A DNA stretch of 64,000 nt from Zoroaster sp. YZ-2022. Lineage: Eukaryota; Echinodermata; Asteroidea; Forcipulatida; Zoroasteridae. This document shows positions 34,604 to 45,632 of the stretch, piece by piece; within the stretch, counting starts at the first letter, position 1; every line of letters starts with the position of its first letter. The translations under genes and the position numbers were made by a program. A model generated the notes under the pieces. That model was not told the DNA's origin. It was given only the letters and a program-made list of their open reading frames with translations, and ran no database searches. Where the stretch lies: contig CM055816.1 in NCBI GenBank assembly GCA_029582265.1, forward strand, positions 92,564,765 through 92,628,764, in the 5' to 3' direction.

Positions 34604-35210
34604 ATTTCAAATATAATCTTCATTTCGAAACATTTTTAAAAACCAAACATTTTTAAAAACCAAACATTACAGAAAATGACATTGTATAAATTGTGATAAA
34701 AATTAAAACTATGAAAGGCACATTCTGTAAAAAATTCCAGCGAAGTAATATGAACAATAATTATTATATAGATGAAAAAGGATTTTTGTTAAAAAGGAAA
34801 GCTGGTGTATTATAACAAAAACAATGTTTGAGTAAAAAGTACATGATCGAGGTATAAAATACAAATGGTTTTAGATAAGAAATATTGAATAAAAGCAAAT
34901 ATGACTTTTTGTTTAAAATGATGGAGATATAAAAAGTTTGGTTTGAAATAAAGGCACATTGAATAGATGAAAGGGCACAGTCAAAAAACAATAAAACACA
35001 AGAAGCGCTTTGTGATTTTTTTTACATTTTTTTTGGAATAATTTTGTTTGGTTTTTTGGTTTGTTTAATACGAAAAGCGTATAAAAAAGGCATGTCAATA
35101 AATATAGGTAAACATAGAAAAACAAACATACAACAGTATATTTATTTTATTAATTTTTATAAATAATTTTGTTTGAATGTTGGGTTATTTTTTTCTTCAT
35201 TATTTTTTTT

Positions 35211-38200
35211 TTAAACTGAAAAGCGGTCAAAAAGCCACGTTAATTCCCCATTAACAGTTTTAACAAGTGCGTTTTTTGGGGACCATTTCTTTTCGAAGTC
35301 ATTAAGATTGTTGTTAAGTTTAAAGAAATAAAAATCAAGTAGAATTTTGTTTTTCAACCGTTGTTCCCAAATTAAAATGGGATTTAAAAAGTGGCAAGTT
35401 CTATAGAGGTAATATATAACGTTCTTGCAGCTGACGATGAGATAGTTTGCGATTCGCACGGCTTGTTTGTCGCGTCTTCTGGCATGCGGAATCAGAGACC
35501 AGTAGGTATTGAAGTTGAGAGGAAGGCTTGGAAGGAGACGGCTGATGAGGGTGTGAAGGAGCGTTAGAGCTGGTTGTACGGACGGACACAGGATGAAAAG
35601 ATGCCAGATCGTTCCCCTCTCTCCGCACCATCCGCATGAAGGTGGAATGTTCTTGTTGAGATGATGAAGCACTGGCAACGACGGCAAAATGTTATGAAAC
35701 AGTTTATATTGAACATCACCCTCCTTCTTCGAGGAGGGCAGTTCATAAGCTTCCTTCCAGTTTATTTCCTTGGGATGGTTCAGGAAGCCGACGTCGTGCC
35801 AGTGCGTTTGTGTGTATTCTGGGAGCTCGTTGATATGTTTGTTGATTTGTTCATATATAGCTTTGGATGGTGCGGAGATTCCGTTGATGTTGGATGACAA
35901 AACGATTCCGAGGGGCAGATCTGGTTTTAAGTTGAAACTTGCGGGAGGAGAAGACTGGACGAGACCGTGAAGATTGAAGACATTTGGGAAGAGACGGATG
36001 ACAATAGAACGAAGACGAAGGAGTTGACGTTGGAGAAGACGAGATGAGAGTGGGCGTGGTCCGCACGTAGATTGGATGACGTCGCTGGCGTCGGACCAAC
36101 GCCCACTGGATGGATGGAGGAGATGACGAACTTGTTTGAATCCGCATGCCAGGAGGCGATCAGTATCTAGATCATCGTCAGTTGCAAGAGAAGCTAGGAT
36201 AGAACTGTTAATGGGGAGATTTATGACGTGACTTGTGTTGTCGTATGCAATTATAATTTGAGCTCCGGAGGCCGTCCAAGCACGCAACACATCGCTGTAG
36301 AAACTGGGAAGGGTTACAAGGGATTCAATGTTTGTTTTTAGAAAAAATAATTGAAAATCGAATTTTAAGTTTTGATAATTCTGGAGAAAATGAGCGAAGA
36401 GGGAAAGAGAGGGGTGTGAGCGATTATTAAGAAAAGCTTGTATGCGATTAAATCTGTATGTGAGGGTGCGTGCTTGGAGGCAGGTTAAACCAAGTCCCCC
36501 CTTGTCGGGTTTTTGAAGTACAAGTCGTCTCTTTAGCAGGTGTTTTGGATTGGGCCAGACAAAGTCGAAAAGCATTCCTTGGAGTTCGTCAAGGATGTAG
36601 GCAGGGGGAGAAAGGACAGCGAGGGTGTGAAAAGTTTTGGAAGCAGCAAGTTGATTACAAATAAGGACTCTGCCTTTGAAAGAGAGGGACAGGGATAGTT
36701 TTTTCCAAGAAGTCAACGTTTTTTTGAGTTTTTCTTTACATTTTTTCCAATTAAGTTGTTCATAACTAGAGTTGTTTCCTAGATGAACTCCAAGGAACTC
36801 TAGCCCCTCGCTGTTCCACAAGAAACCGAGGGGCCTATCAACCCGTCCGACCCACGATCCGGCCCATAGCCCCTGGGATTTTTTTACATTTAAACAAGCA
36901 GCAGAGGCGCGGCCGAAAAGGTCGTAAGTCTCCTCGACCGCAGCGAAACCCGCATCGGAGGTGACAAACACAGACACGTCGTCTGCGTATGCCGAAACCG
37001 AGCAGTATTTCTCCGTATCAGGAAGTTTGAAGCCACTCTTATTGATGTTAGAACGAAGTTTGTTCAAGAGTGGCTCTATAGTGATCGAGTACAGCAGTCC
37101 CGAGAGCGGGCATCCCTGACGTATGCCCTTCTCAAAAGAGAAGGGCGATGTCAGGGAGCCGCACACCTTGATCAGGCTCTCGGAACCACTGTACAGGAGC
37201 CGTAAATGACGGAGAAACAACTCCCCAAAGCCCATGGCCCTCATTGTGTTGAAAAGATAGCAGTGGTCAACGTTGTCAAAGGCTTTTTTTTGGTCGAGGT
37301 TGACCACTGCTAACGGGGCGTCGTTGAGATCAGAGTACAAAATAATGTCTCGGATCAGATTGATGTTATCAAAAATCGACCGCCCCGGTACACAATAGGT
37401 TTGATCTTCGTTAACGACGCTGTGAATGCACTGTTTGAGCCTGCTGGCGAGCAACCTGGCATAAATTTTATAGTCCGTGTTAAGAAGGGAGACCGGGCGC
37501 CAATTTGCAATGTCTGAGAGGTCTCCCTTCTTTGGAATTAAAGTAATAATAGCACGAGAGAAAGAACGCGGAAGTGAGCCGGAAGTAAAGGAAAAGTTGA
37601 GGACAGAAAGAAAGTCATTTTTAAGAATTGGCCAAAAGCACTGAAAAAATTCAGAACTAAGGCCATCGAGACCGGGTGATATATTTTTGCCAAGTTGCTC
37701 GACAGCAAGGTCAAGTTCCTCAAGAGAAAGAGGGCAGTCAAGGTCCTCCGCATCTTGAGGTTCAAGCCTATTGAGGTCCTCAGTGATTTCATCAAAAGCG
37801 CTCTCGTCAGTCGGTACCCGACTATAGAGATTTTTGTAAAAGGTGTGTATGTGGGTTTTTATTTCAATTGGGTCTTCGGTGATATTGCCAGAGGGGAGAC
37901 GTATTTTACTGATAGATTTAGATATTGAGTTGTTTTTTTCAAGGTTAAAGAAGTAGGATGTGGAAGAGTCGGTTTCATTTAGGTGTTTAAAGCGCGATCT
38001 GACGAGAGCGCCTTGAGCTTTATTTTTAAAATGTTCGTTTAATATATTCCTTTGCTCCCGGAGGACCTCTTTGGCTTGAGACGTGAGATCTGGCGCAGTT
38101 TGTAACTTTTCAATTTTTTGGTTCAGTTCAGAAATAATCCCTCGTCTTTCTTTTGCAATTTTTTGACTATATTTTAAAGTAAGAGATTTAATGTGGGACT

Positions 38201-39116
38201 TACCGAAGTCCCACCACAAGGAAAGGTTTGGAAAATTATTTTTTTCATGTTGCCAATTGGCCCAAAAGCTACAGATGATGTCGTTATAAGCATTGTCGGA
38301 AAGAAGGGAGTTGTTAAATTTCCAATAGGCGCTACCCCTCTGGGTAGCAGAGGGCAGCTTAATTTGAAGAGAGATAGCAGAATGGTCAGAAAGAGTGCAA
38401 GGAATGATTTTGGAAGAAAGGACAGAGGAAAAAATAGTTTGTGGGCCGTAAAAACGGTCCAGTCTGGCTCTGGATGAGCCAGACTGAGACGAGGGATTAT
38501 TTCTGAACCATGTAAATGTTTGAACATTCGGATTGAGACTGCGCCAGATATCACGCAACGACAGTGCACTCACCGCGTCCCTGAGGGCACATGCAACTTT
38601 GGGTCGATGCTCGACTGGCATACACAGACGGTCGACGACAGGGTCTTCCGTGCAGTTGAAGTCACCTCCGATGACGATGACGCCGTCGTTAGCAAGTTGA
38701 GCACAATGCTCGCGGAAGGACTGGATGGAGTCTAAAGCGAGTTTGTCGTTTTGAGGAATTAAAAAGTTGTAAAGATAGAAAAAGGTGTTATTAGTCTTGA
38801 TTTTTGTAAAAAGAATGTGCCCATTAGAAATAATTTGTGAAGTAACAATAACTGTGTTTGTGTTTTTTTTAATCAGGGTTGTCACTCCCGACCCACGGGT
38901 GGGGCTTGGGGCACACAGGGGAGTGTATGGCCACAGTTTCCAAGAGGGACTATGTGAAGTTAGGAAATGTGTTTCCTGAAGGAAGATTATTTGTGGATAA
39001 TTACAAATATTTTCAACATATGTTTTAATGGAGGCATTTTTTAAAGTGGCCGTACACCCTCCTGTGTTGAGGCTGAGTAATGACAGCGTCATCGCAAAGA
39101 GTAGTGAAAAAAACAT
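35211..39116 (-). CDS. LINE ORF2: AP endonuclease and reverse transcriptase
   Basis: 1301 codons, intact, with ATG at 39116 or the in-frame ATG at ~39091. Residues ~1-240 are an AP-type endonuclease (SLNTGGC, IFLQETHF, GGDFNCTED and SDHSAISLQI). The RT core has LIPKKGD, FDNVDHCYLF, GIRQGCPLSGLLYS and the catalytic YADDVSVF (~36970-36990). A C-terminal Cys/His cluster (CGWCGERGTIWHLFILC) near residue 1165 is typical of this branch. It nicks target DNA and performs target-primed reverse transcription. The full length and lack of stops mean it is either recently inserted or still active. Confidence 0.95.
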   Translation of the reverse strand: MFFSLLFAMTLSLLSLNTGGCTATLKNASIKTYVENICNYPQIIFLQETHFLTSHSPSWKLWPYTPLCAPSPTRGSGVTTLIKKNTNTVIVTSQIISNGHILFTKIKTNNTFFYLYNFLIPQNDKLALDSIQSFREHCAQLANDGVIVIGGDFNCTEDPVVDRLCMPVEHRPKVACALRDAVSALSLRDIWRSLNPNVQTFTWFRNNPSSQSGSSRARLDRFYGPQTIFSSVLSSKIIPCTLSDHSAISLQIKLPSATQRGSAYWKFNNSLLSDNAYNDIICSFWANWQHEKNNFPNLSLWWDFGKSHIKSLTLKYSQKIAKERRGIISELNQKIEKLQTAPDLTSQAKEVLREQRNILNEHFKNKAQGALVRSRFKHLNETDSSTSYFFNLEKNNSISKSISKIRLPSGNITEDPIEIKTHIHTFYKNLYSRVPTDESAFDEITEDLNRLEPQDAEDLDCPLSLEELDLAVEQLGKNISPGLDGLSSEFFQCFWPILKNDFLSVLNFSFTSGSLPRSFSRAIITLIPKKGDLSDIANWRPVSLLNTDYKIYARLLASRLKQCIHSVVNEDQTYCVPGRSIFDNINLIRDIILYSDLNDAPLAVVNLDQKKAFDNVDHCYLFNTMRAMGFGELFLRHLRLLYSGSESLIKVCGSLTSPFSFEKGIRQGCPLSGLLYSITIEPLLNKLRSNINKSGFKLPDTEKYCSVSAYADDVSVFVTSDAGFAAVEETYDLFGRASAACLNVKKSQGLWAGSWVGRVDRPLGFLWNSEGLEFLGVHLGNNSSYEQLNWKKCKEKLKKTLTSWKKLSLSLSFKGRVLICNQLAASKTFHTLAVLSPPAYILDELQGMLFDFVWPNPKHLLKRRLVLQKPDKGGLGLTCLQARTLTYRFNRIQAFLNNRSHPSLSLFAHFLQNYQNLKFDFQLFFLKTNIESLVTLPSFYSDVLRAWTASGAQIIIAYDNTSHVINLPINSSILASLATDDDLDTDRLLACGFKQVRHLLHPSSGRWSDASDVIQSTCGPRPLSSRLLQRQLLRLRSIVIRLFPNVFNLHGLVQSSPPASFNLKPDLPLGIVLSSNINGISAPSKAIYEQINKHINELPEYTQTHWHDVGFLNHPKEINWKEAYELPSSKKEGDVQYKLFHNILPSLPVLHHLNKNIPPSCGWCGERGTIWHLFILCPSVQPALTLLHTLISRLLPSLPLNFNTYWSLIPHARRRDKQAVRIANYLIVSCKNVIYYLYRTCHFLNPILIWEQRLKNKILLDFYFFKLNNNLNDFEKKWSPKNALVKTVNGELTWLFDRFSV

Positions 39117-39130
39117 GTAGAAAGGAATGT

Positions 39131-41046
39131 TTATTTCTGTAGAGTCTTTACGAGTTTCACTAGTCTCTGCTGCATGCTTTTAGAAACACTTGGGTGGGTT
39201 CTGAGGGGTTTTAATTGTTTGGCTAACCCCGGCAGATTGCTCGTAAATTTACGAGCAATCGGCAGGGGTTTTCTTTTGCCCTTGACAGAAGACAGGAAAT
39301 GTACAAGCTCGCTGTGAGAGAGCGGGCCCTTTTCTGTGAGAACACTCTCAGAGAACGGCTCGTCGCCGTCCGTCTGAGAGTCTTCCCACATTGTCGAGTC
39401 GGTGTCGGGGTAGTTGGAGGGTGAAGTGGACATAGGTGTAGGAGGGGTCTGGCTGGGTTTTGAAGTGGGCGTTGGGGCGGGTTCGGATGGGAGTGGGGAT
39501 GGTTTGCTACAGCGGGTGGGTTTCGGAGGGGATTTGACTGTGAGAACAGGGGGTTTAGGAGCAGGTGGTGGGGGAGTGGATTTAGGAGCGGGTGGTGGGG
39601 GAGGGGATTTGGGAGCGGGTGGTGGGGGAGGGGATTTGGGAGCGGGTGGTGGGGGATGGGATTTGGGAGCGGGTGGCGGGGGAGGGGATTTGGGCGCGGG
39701 TGGTAGGGGGGAGGATTTGGGTGCAGGTAGGAGGGAGGATTTGGGTGCAGGTGGTGGGGAGGATTTAGGGAGTGATGGGGTAATGGTATGTATGGTGTTA
39801 GGGAGAGGAGAGACAGTGGGGTCAACGTGCATGGGTGAAGCAATGCGAACTTTCATAATTTTTTTAGGGGGAGAGGGTGCTTTGAGGGGAATTAGGAGGG
39901 GTGTTCGGCGGGGAGTTGGAGGGGTAATTTTACGTTTGGAAACAACATCTGAGAAAAGACGGGGGGCAGGTGGTGGAGTTCCCAGATGTTGACGGAAGTT
40001 GAAGGGTGGGGGGGCGAAGGGATATGGGAGGGAGAGGGGATATGGGAGGTAGAGGGGATATGGGAGGTAGAGGGGATATGGGAGGTAGTGGGGATATGGG
40101 AGGTGGAGGGGATATGGGAGGGAGAAGGAATGTGGGAGGGAGAAGGAATGTGGGAGGTAGAGGGGATGTGGGAGGGAGAAGGAATATGGGAGGTAGATGG
40201 TCTTGAGGTGGGAGAGGGTTGGGCTGGTGAGGGAGGGTGGACAGTGGTAGAAGAGTGGGTAGGTTTGGTTATGTGTGCGGGTTTGGCGGTGGGATTGTGC
40301 GTTTGTGCGTTTTTAGCAGGGTGTTTAGGATCGGATTTCTTATTTGCAAAGACTGGGGGTGGGTCGAGAGGATTTGAGTCATTTGTTTTGTTAGGGGCCC
40401 TACTCTTCTCACAGAAGCGAGAAATATGCCCCAGTCCGCCACAATTAAAACATTTTACAGTAAATTCAGTGGTGATGTATACATGGTGGTTTCTCCCCGA
40501 GTGCTGAAAGGTTATGGCACTCGGGGGTGTAATGTTCTGGGGCATAATCACATGAACCTGCCTTCTGAAAGAAAGGATGTGGGAATTTTCTTTTTTTTTA
40601 CAACCCAGGGGTAGAGGCTTTACCTGAGAGACGACTTTGCAGAAAGGTGATAGCTGGTGTACGAGAACATAGTCGGGTATTTCTGAGTAAACGTTGCTAA
40701 GTGTTAGGCGTACGGTAGGCTGGACCAGGGGTGTCAACTCAAGGTAGGAGCCCTTGTATGAAAAACCAGTTTGTACAGCGTTAAGGGCTACCTGCCTCGA
40801 GTCGAAGTAGACTGCAACCCGGCCATGGGAGATTCGTGATGCCGAGTGGATGTATGCCGAAGCCAGTGTATCCGTCATGGCGTCGATGTATGCATTGACG
40901 GACACACTGGCATCGGCTTGGAATGTAACCCCACTGTTCCTGTCGGGACGCAGCCCGACAGGAACAATGGGATCAGTGGGTACATTGGGGCCGGGTGCAG
41001 TCATCCCTGACCCAGCCTTTTGTGTTTGTTGTGCTTGGCTGGCCAT
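39131..41046 (-). pseudogene. LINE ORF1: CCHC, Pro-rich RNA-binding protein (one frameshift)
   Basis: ATG at 41046 sits in a strong context (GCCACCATGG). The N-terminal part is RRM-like in character, followed by a zinc knuckle (CFNCGGLGHISRFC, ~40400-40440), then Ser/Pro repeats of HIPSPS type, then PPPPPAPKS repeats (~39540-39720) and a basic C-terminus. The frame from 41046 stops at 39892, while the continuation (39856-39131) is in another frame that is already open well upstream of it. A single indel near the GGGGGGG run at about 40008-40014 would explain this. It could be a real lesion, an assembly error, or length polymorphism. Expected total about 640 aa. Confidence 0.8.
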
Positions 41047-41260
41047 GGTGGCCAACCAAGGTCCTAAAACTATACAGAAAACGAAATGAAATTACCTTGA
41101 AAAATACGAAATTAATGAAAAACCCGACAATATGAGGGGACCTATAGTAACCTATGAGTAATAAGTAAGCAAATAATATAAAAACTGTTACCATTAGGTG
41201 TTCAAAATAAACGAAAAAACTAGAATCTCCGGAGCTCAAAAACACACGTCCTATCGCTGT

Positions 41261-41368
<108 letters not shown>

Positions 41369-41505
41369 AATACTCTTCAAATCCTTTAAACTTTTCAAAT
41401 CATTCAAACTTTTCAAATTATTCAAACTTATTAATATTACCTTTTAACGAGAACACCCCTATCGTTTGCGAATATCTAAATTATTCTACTTAAATTTTCC
41501 ATCAG

Positions 41506-41784
41506 GATGCAATGGCAAATGATTGGAAAACTCTGGTTCACGGTGAAACCAATGGTTATTACGGAGGTCTTTCCCCGAAGACTGTTCAAGAAGTTTGTTC
41601 GCTGTTAGACGTAGACAGAGATGGTGGAAACAACTGGAGACAGCTTTCTGATTACCTCTTCCACCCTGATTGTTTGACAACAGAACTTGCCGGTAAAAGA
41701 ATTACCCGACCTACGAAGGAAATACTACACATTTTCTTTCAGAGGTGCATCAAAGACTGTAAACCTGATAAAGAAGCAGTGTGA
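41506..41784 (+). CDS. Terminal exon with death domain (UNC5-like)
   Basis: A splice acceptor (TTAAATTTTCCATCAG) precedes 41506, and the frame runs to TGA at 41782-41784. The peptide contains SPKTVQEVCSLLDVD and GGNNWRQLSDYL, the first helices and conserved Trp of a death domain, closest in feel to the netrin-receptor UNC5 type. This would be the intracellular C-terminus of a receptor signalling through death-fold contacts. Upstream exons are not visible; the 6.7 kb LINE sits antisense in the intron just before it. The family call is from motif memory. Confidence 0.55.
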   Translation, partial: DAMANDWKTLVHGETNGYYGGLSPKTVQEVCSLLDVDRDGGNNWRQLSDYLFHPDCLTTELAGKRITRPTKEILHIFFQRCIKDCKPDKEAV

Positions 41785-42284
41785 NNNNNNNNNNNNNNNN
41801 NNNNNNNNNNNNNNNNNNNNNNNNNNNNNNNNNNNNNNNNNNNNNNNNNNNNNNNNNNNNNNNNNNNNNNNNNNNNNNNNNNNNNNNNNNNNNNNNNNNN
41901 NNNNNNNNNNNNNNNNNNNNNNNNNNNNNNNNNNNNNNNNNNNNNNNNNNNNNNNNNNNNNNNNNNNNNNNNNNNNNNNNNNNNNNNNNNNNNNNNNNNN
42001 NNNNNNNNNNNNNNNNNNNNNNNNNNNNNNNNNNNNNNNNNNNNNNNNNNNNNNNNNNNNNNNNNNNNNNNNNNNNNNNNNNNNNNNNNNNNNNNNNNNN
42101 NNNNNNNNNNNNNNNNNNNNNNNNNNNNNNNNNNNNNNNNNNNNNNNNNNNNNNNNNNNNNNNNNNNNNNNNNNNNNNNNNNNNNNNNNNNNNNNNNNNN
42201 NNNNNNNNNNNNNNNNNNNNNNNNNNNNNNNNNNNNNNNNNNNNNNNNNNNNNNNNNNNNNNNNNNNNNNNNNNNNNNNNNNNN
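41785..42284. other. Assembly gap of exactly 500 N
   Basis: 500 N is a default scaffold-gap length, so the true size and even adjacency are uncertain. It separates the death-domain exon (+) from the SID-1 gene (-). Confidence 1.
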
Positions 42285-42772
42285 ATTATTGAAAAACACG
42301 TCGGGGTTGCACCACTACAACAACAAAGAAATTACCATCATGGTAACTGCTTCTCTAGAAGCAAACCAAGAGAATTTCATTAGTTGTAACATGCATATAT
42401 TTAACTATGTGTACATATGTGTGTAGAAACTGTAATAACATTACAGAAGTCTTTCACACTGTGCCTACATGAAGTGTGCCTACATGAAGTGTGCCTACAT
42501 GAAGTGTACCACTCGACTATCCTAGTCAAATGCACAGTACTCCACGCACAATGGATTTGGGCCATTTATGACATATTGTTCCACAGACTGACATGCAAGG
42601 TCTCAAAAAGAAGAAGTGTAGTCCGAGAGACTTACACGATGTATGAGAGAACTGTATCTCATGTGTGCACCTTAGAGATCGCGTGTTCTCCCCACAGCTG
42701 ATGGTTCGCCCACATGTCTAGTTTAAGACTGCATCTAGTTCTCGGAACCAGCTTTGTGTGTCACGCTTGGTT
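42285..42772. other. No gene recognised; short triplicated word
   Basis: GTGCCTACATGAA(GT) occurs three times in a row at about 42460-42500. No exon of the neighbouring genes was found here. Confidence 0.4.
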
Positions 42773-43080
42773 TTGTACACACATGGTGATACCATTTGAA
42801 CAGTGTTGGTAGCAAGGCAAGCTTTACTACCATTCAAATCCATTCAAATGCATAGAGGGTCCATTGATTCACCACTTAGAAGTATCCAAACAAGGTTTTG
42901 TATTAGCTGTACTACCATTTGGAAAGATCCAAACAAGGTTTTGTATTAGCTGACCTACCATTCAAAACCATTTGGGGTAATCAATACTGTAGTTATTTCA
43001 CCATTCAAAACCACAAAAGCGAATGGTTTCAAATGGTGGATCAACTTATACGAAAAAGGTACCAGAAGTAGGAGGGTTAA
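42773..43080 (-). mobile_element. TTAA-flanked MITE, one end missing
   Basis: Reverse complement of the MITE at 55198-55556. It shares the CCATTTGAA..., AAACAAGGTTTTGTATTAGC and GTGGATCAACTTATACG words and ends GTAGGAGGGTTAA at 43080. The other terminus is missing before 42773. Confidence 0.8.
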
Positions 43081-43385
43081 TTTACAGGAATAGAAAACTT
43101 GTTTTCATTGTTTTTTGAATATGTAAGTTTCCATTTAAATATAGGTGTAGATTTTTTATCTTGCAATTGACTTTTTAAACTACTTCATTCATGTGAAACC
43201 TCTGTAAACTTATGTTTGATTTTGGTCGTAGCCCATTACAAAATGCAGAGCATCATCTGCTACGTGATTGTCAATGTTAGTAGTGTAATCCGCTACATTC
43301 ATAAATGCCCGGACAGTTTAGACATTCGATTGTTTGAGAACATTTCACGTGGATGATGATGTTTAAGACCGGTTGTGACATCGCT
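43081..43385. other. No feature recognised
   Basis: AT-rich intronic-type sequence. Confidence 0.3.
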
Positions 43386-43641
43386 TAACCAGTTCGCACC
43401 GAATAAAAAGTTTCAAACCCCCGCGGGTTTATTTTACCGCACAAACACGACCAATGGTGCTCACCAGAGCGTGACCGGGAGACCGTGTCTTCCACCGTAT
43501 GCTTATAGCTCGTTGCCACGTCGACCGGGAATCTATACAAATATTCCAGAGAATCCTGTGGCGTGTTTAGACGCTCTCCGATCCGCTGTCCAAATTTTTT
43601 TTGCGTGTATACACGGCCTCCAACGCGAACTGGTTAAGCTC
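43386..43641. mobile_element. 256 bp MITE with TTAA ends (TTAACCAGTTCGC), piggyBac-like
   Basis: Begins TTAACCAGTTCGC and ends GCGAACTGGTTAA. TTAA duplication followed by CC is the piggyBac signature. The inner right end, CGTGTATACACGGCCTCCAAC, is matched in inverted form at 46686-46722, showing a second, solitary end of the same family. Confidence 0.7.
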
Positions 43642-44118
43642 CTCAGGCGCCAACAGTTTGAGCCAATAAAAGTGAAGAAGCTGTGCATGTGTTCTCAAAG
43701 GTTGAAACAGTTTTGTGTTTCGGTTGTTTACACCAAAAATAACTACTAAAAATAACATTTTGACAACAAAATCAGGTAGGCATTTAGGAATGTAACTAAA
43801 AGGTTTTAGTGCCACGGGTGATAAAGGATCTCACCTTCGGCTCTGTCCTTTATCACTCTATGCCACGACCCATCGGTCTTTATTCTACGATAAAGGCCGT
43901 ATGGCATATAGCTTATATTCCCTTCATCATGACCTCTGGAACATGGTGATGAGTACTCTAACAGCTATAAACATACGTGTCATGGAACCTACATGCCACA
44001 AATCTGAAAGTGCTGTATTTGTCTGTGTCCACTTGTGCTTGTGGGAATAACTAATAAGGAGAAATAATGTGATGAGTGTCAGTCCCAATGATATAATGGA
44101 TATTATAGTGGCATTTAC
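43642..44118. other. Intron; hairpin at ~43815-43862
   Basis: GGTGATAAAGGATCTC...GTCCTTTATCACTC forms a strong inverted repeat. The open frame extending from the SID-1 exon through this area is intron read-through past a GTAAAT donor. Confidence 0.5.
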
Positions 44119-44202
44119 CTGTACTGTAATGGCTCCTTGCCTTGTGATAGTTTGAAACTGGCCAACAAATTCTACATTGCGATGCTGGTCATAAACCGGG
44201 CA
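44119..44202 (-). CDS. SID-1 family gene, coding exon 6
   Basis: Acceptor GTCCTTTTCACAG, donor ACAG|GTAAATG; 84 bp, phase 0/0. It encodes CPVYDQHRNVEFVGQFQT and GAITVQ, matching the highly conserved SIDT block CPVYD...NV.F.G.YQ...KAAIT. With exons 1-5 this gives 234 aa of ectodomain. The later exons, including all transmembrane segments, were not found before the 500-N gap. Confidence 0.95.
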
Positions 44203-44276
44203 CTGTGAAAAGGACATAATAATAGCAAGTTCCTATATAAATGTGTTAACAAAACAGATTCTTGAAATGTCATTTA

Positions 44277-44443
44277 GATAGATTAGATTAGATAGATTAG
44301 ATTAGATAGATAGTTTAGATAAGATAGATTAGATAAGATAGATTAGATTAGATTAGATAGATAAGATAGATAAGATAGATAAGATAGATAAGATAGATAA
44401 GATAGATAAGATAGATAAGATAGATAAGATAGATAAGATAGAT
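44277..44443. repeat. GATA/AGATAGATA microsatellite
   Basis: Mixed GATT/GATA at the start, becoming a regular nine-base AGATAGATA unit repeated about ten times. Confidence 0.95.
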
Positions 44444-45071
44444 GTAGAAGTGGCATATTCGTTCAGGTCATGGTAAAAATCGTGTTGCGAGATATAAGTT
44501 GGTCAAGTTTTAAAACTATGGTTTCGATGTCATTTTAATCTCGAAGATCATTCATTTTTACTTTGTTAGAAAGCTGAAATCTCAAATGATACGTAACTGT
44601 ATTCATTTTGTAGAGCAAAATAACTATAAACGAGCAACACACTTACAGAGTAGACCAAACCCAAACAGTCATTTGTGGAACACACGTGTGGCGTGTCACT
44701 TCGTGAAAACTCAAAAACATGCAGTTCGCATAAAATATATGCAGTAATACATGCACAAGGCTGTGATCGGTCACTTTGTGAAAACTTAAATCCACAGTTT
44801 ACTTCAATTTTACAAAACTAGATAGTTTGAGGATTAAAATGTGTTGAAATGAAAGATAACAGTATTTGAAGTCCAAATATTGACTAAAACTCATTTTCCA
44901 AAAATATGATTTTTAGCAATCAGTTCGTGAAAATTAGGTGCTAATTATAGATGTAAGAGTCCATAGTTTATTAGCTAATATATCCTTGACAATTAAAGAG
45001 TTTCTGTCCATCTATATGCATAATTTATTACATAATATATCCTTGTTATGTGTCCATCAATAGTTTATTAC

Positions 45072-45170
45072 CTTTGCAGGTTGAACTGATACCACAGTAC
45101 AAATATCTGAAGAAGATGAAGCTTTAACTATCAAAGTGTCAACGCCAGGAGGAAAACTGTAGGTATAGTA
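45072..45170 (-). CDS. SID-1 family gene, coding exon 5
   Basis: Acceptor GTTTCCTTGTAG, donor AAAG|GTAATA; 99 bp, phase 0/0. It encodes YSFPPGVDTLIVKASS and CTVVSVQP, matching the family's FP..VDS.I.KV and C.VVSVQ strands. Confidence 0.95.
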
Positions 45171-45222
45171 CTACAAGGAAACATAACATATAAGATTTGA
45201 GGCTTTGCATGGTGGAATATCG

Positions 45223-45632
45223 ATATCGTTTAGGTTTGCGGTAACACCATGTGTTTATCTCAACCAACGAAGCTGAGGTACAACTCGTAGCTCAACAACC
45301 GTTGAGTGAGAAAGGTTCAAGGGAGAACCATTTTGGCAACTTCGTTTCTTCACTGTCACAGTGAGAATATTCAGGAGAACCATCGACTTCACGGGTTATT
45401 CCATAGTATTCCTTGTGCGATATTAACCCAACGAAAGTCCCCATGGTTCTCCCTGAACCATATCACTTAGCTTGACTGTAGAGAAAACCGGTTGGTTCGC
45501 CTTGAACCTTTCCTTCTTAACGAAGGTTGTGAGATACGGCAGCGATACAGAGTTCTTTTCAGAACTTGTACCTCAGCTTCACAAGTTAGTTGGAGATAAA
45601 CACATGTATCTACCGCAAAACCCAAACGATAT
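45223..45632. mobile_element. ~400 bp foldback element in SID-1 intron
   Basis: ATATCGTTTAGGTTTGCGGT...GTGTTTATCTC at the left is mirrored by GAGATAAACACATGT...CCGCAAAACCCAAACGATAT at the right. Further inward, GAGGTACAACTC...AAAGGTTCAAGG pairs with CCTTGAACCTTTCC...TTGTACCTC. It shares the GGTAACACCATGTG and AGTTCTTTTCAGAACT words with the foldback at 49091-49412. Confidence 0.75.

Noticed and set aside
39414..40206. Gly-rich plus-strand frames
   Set aside because: Antisense shadow of the Pro-rich LINE ORF1.
41687..42383. Open frames across the N block
   Set aside because: They consist of unknown bases; only the first part (death-domain exon) is real.
43927..44118. Minus-strand frame with a hydrophobic stretch after CPVYD exon
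   Set aside because: It lies beyond a GTAAATG donor and the phases favour splicing, so the apparent transmembrane segment is intron read-through.
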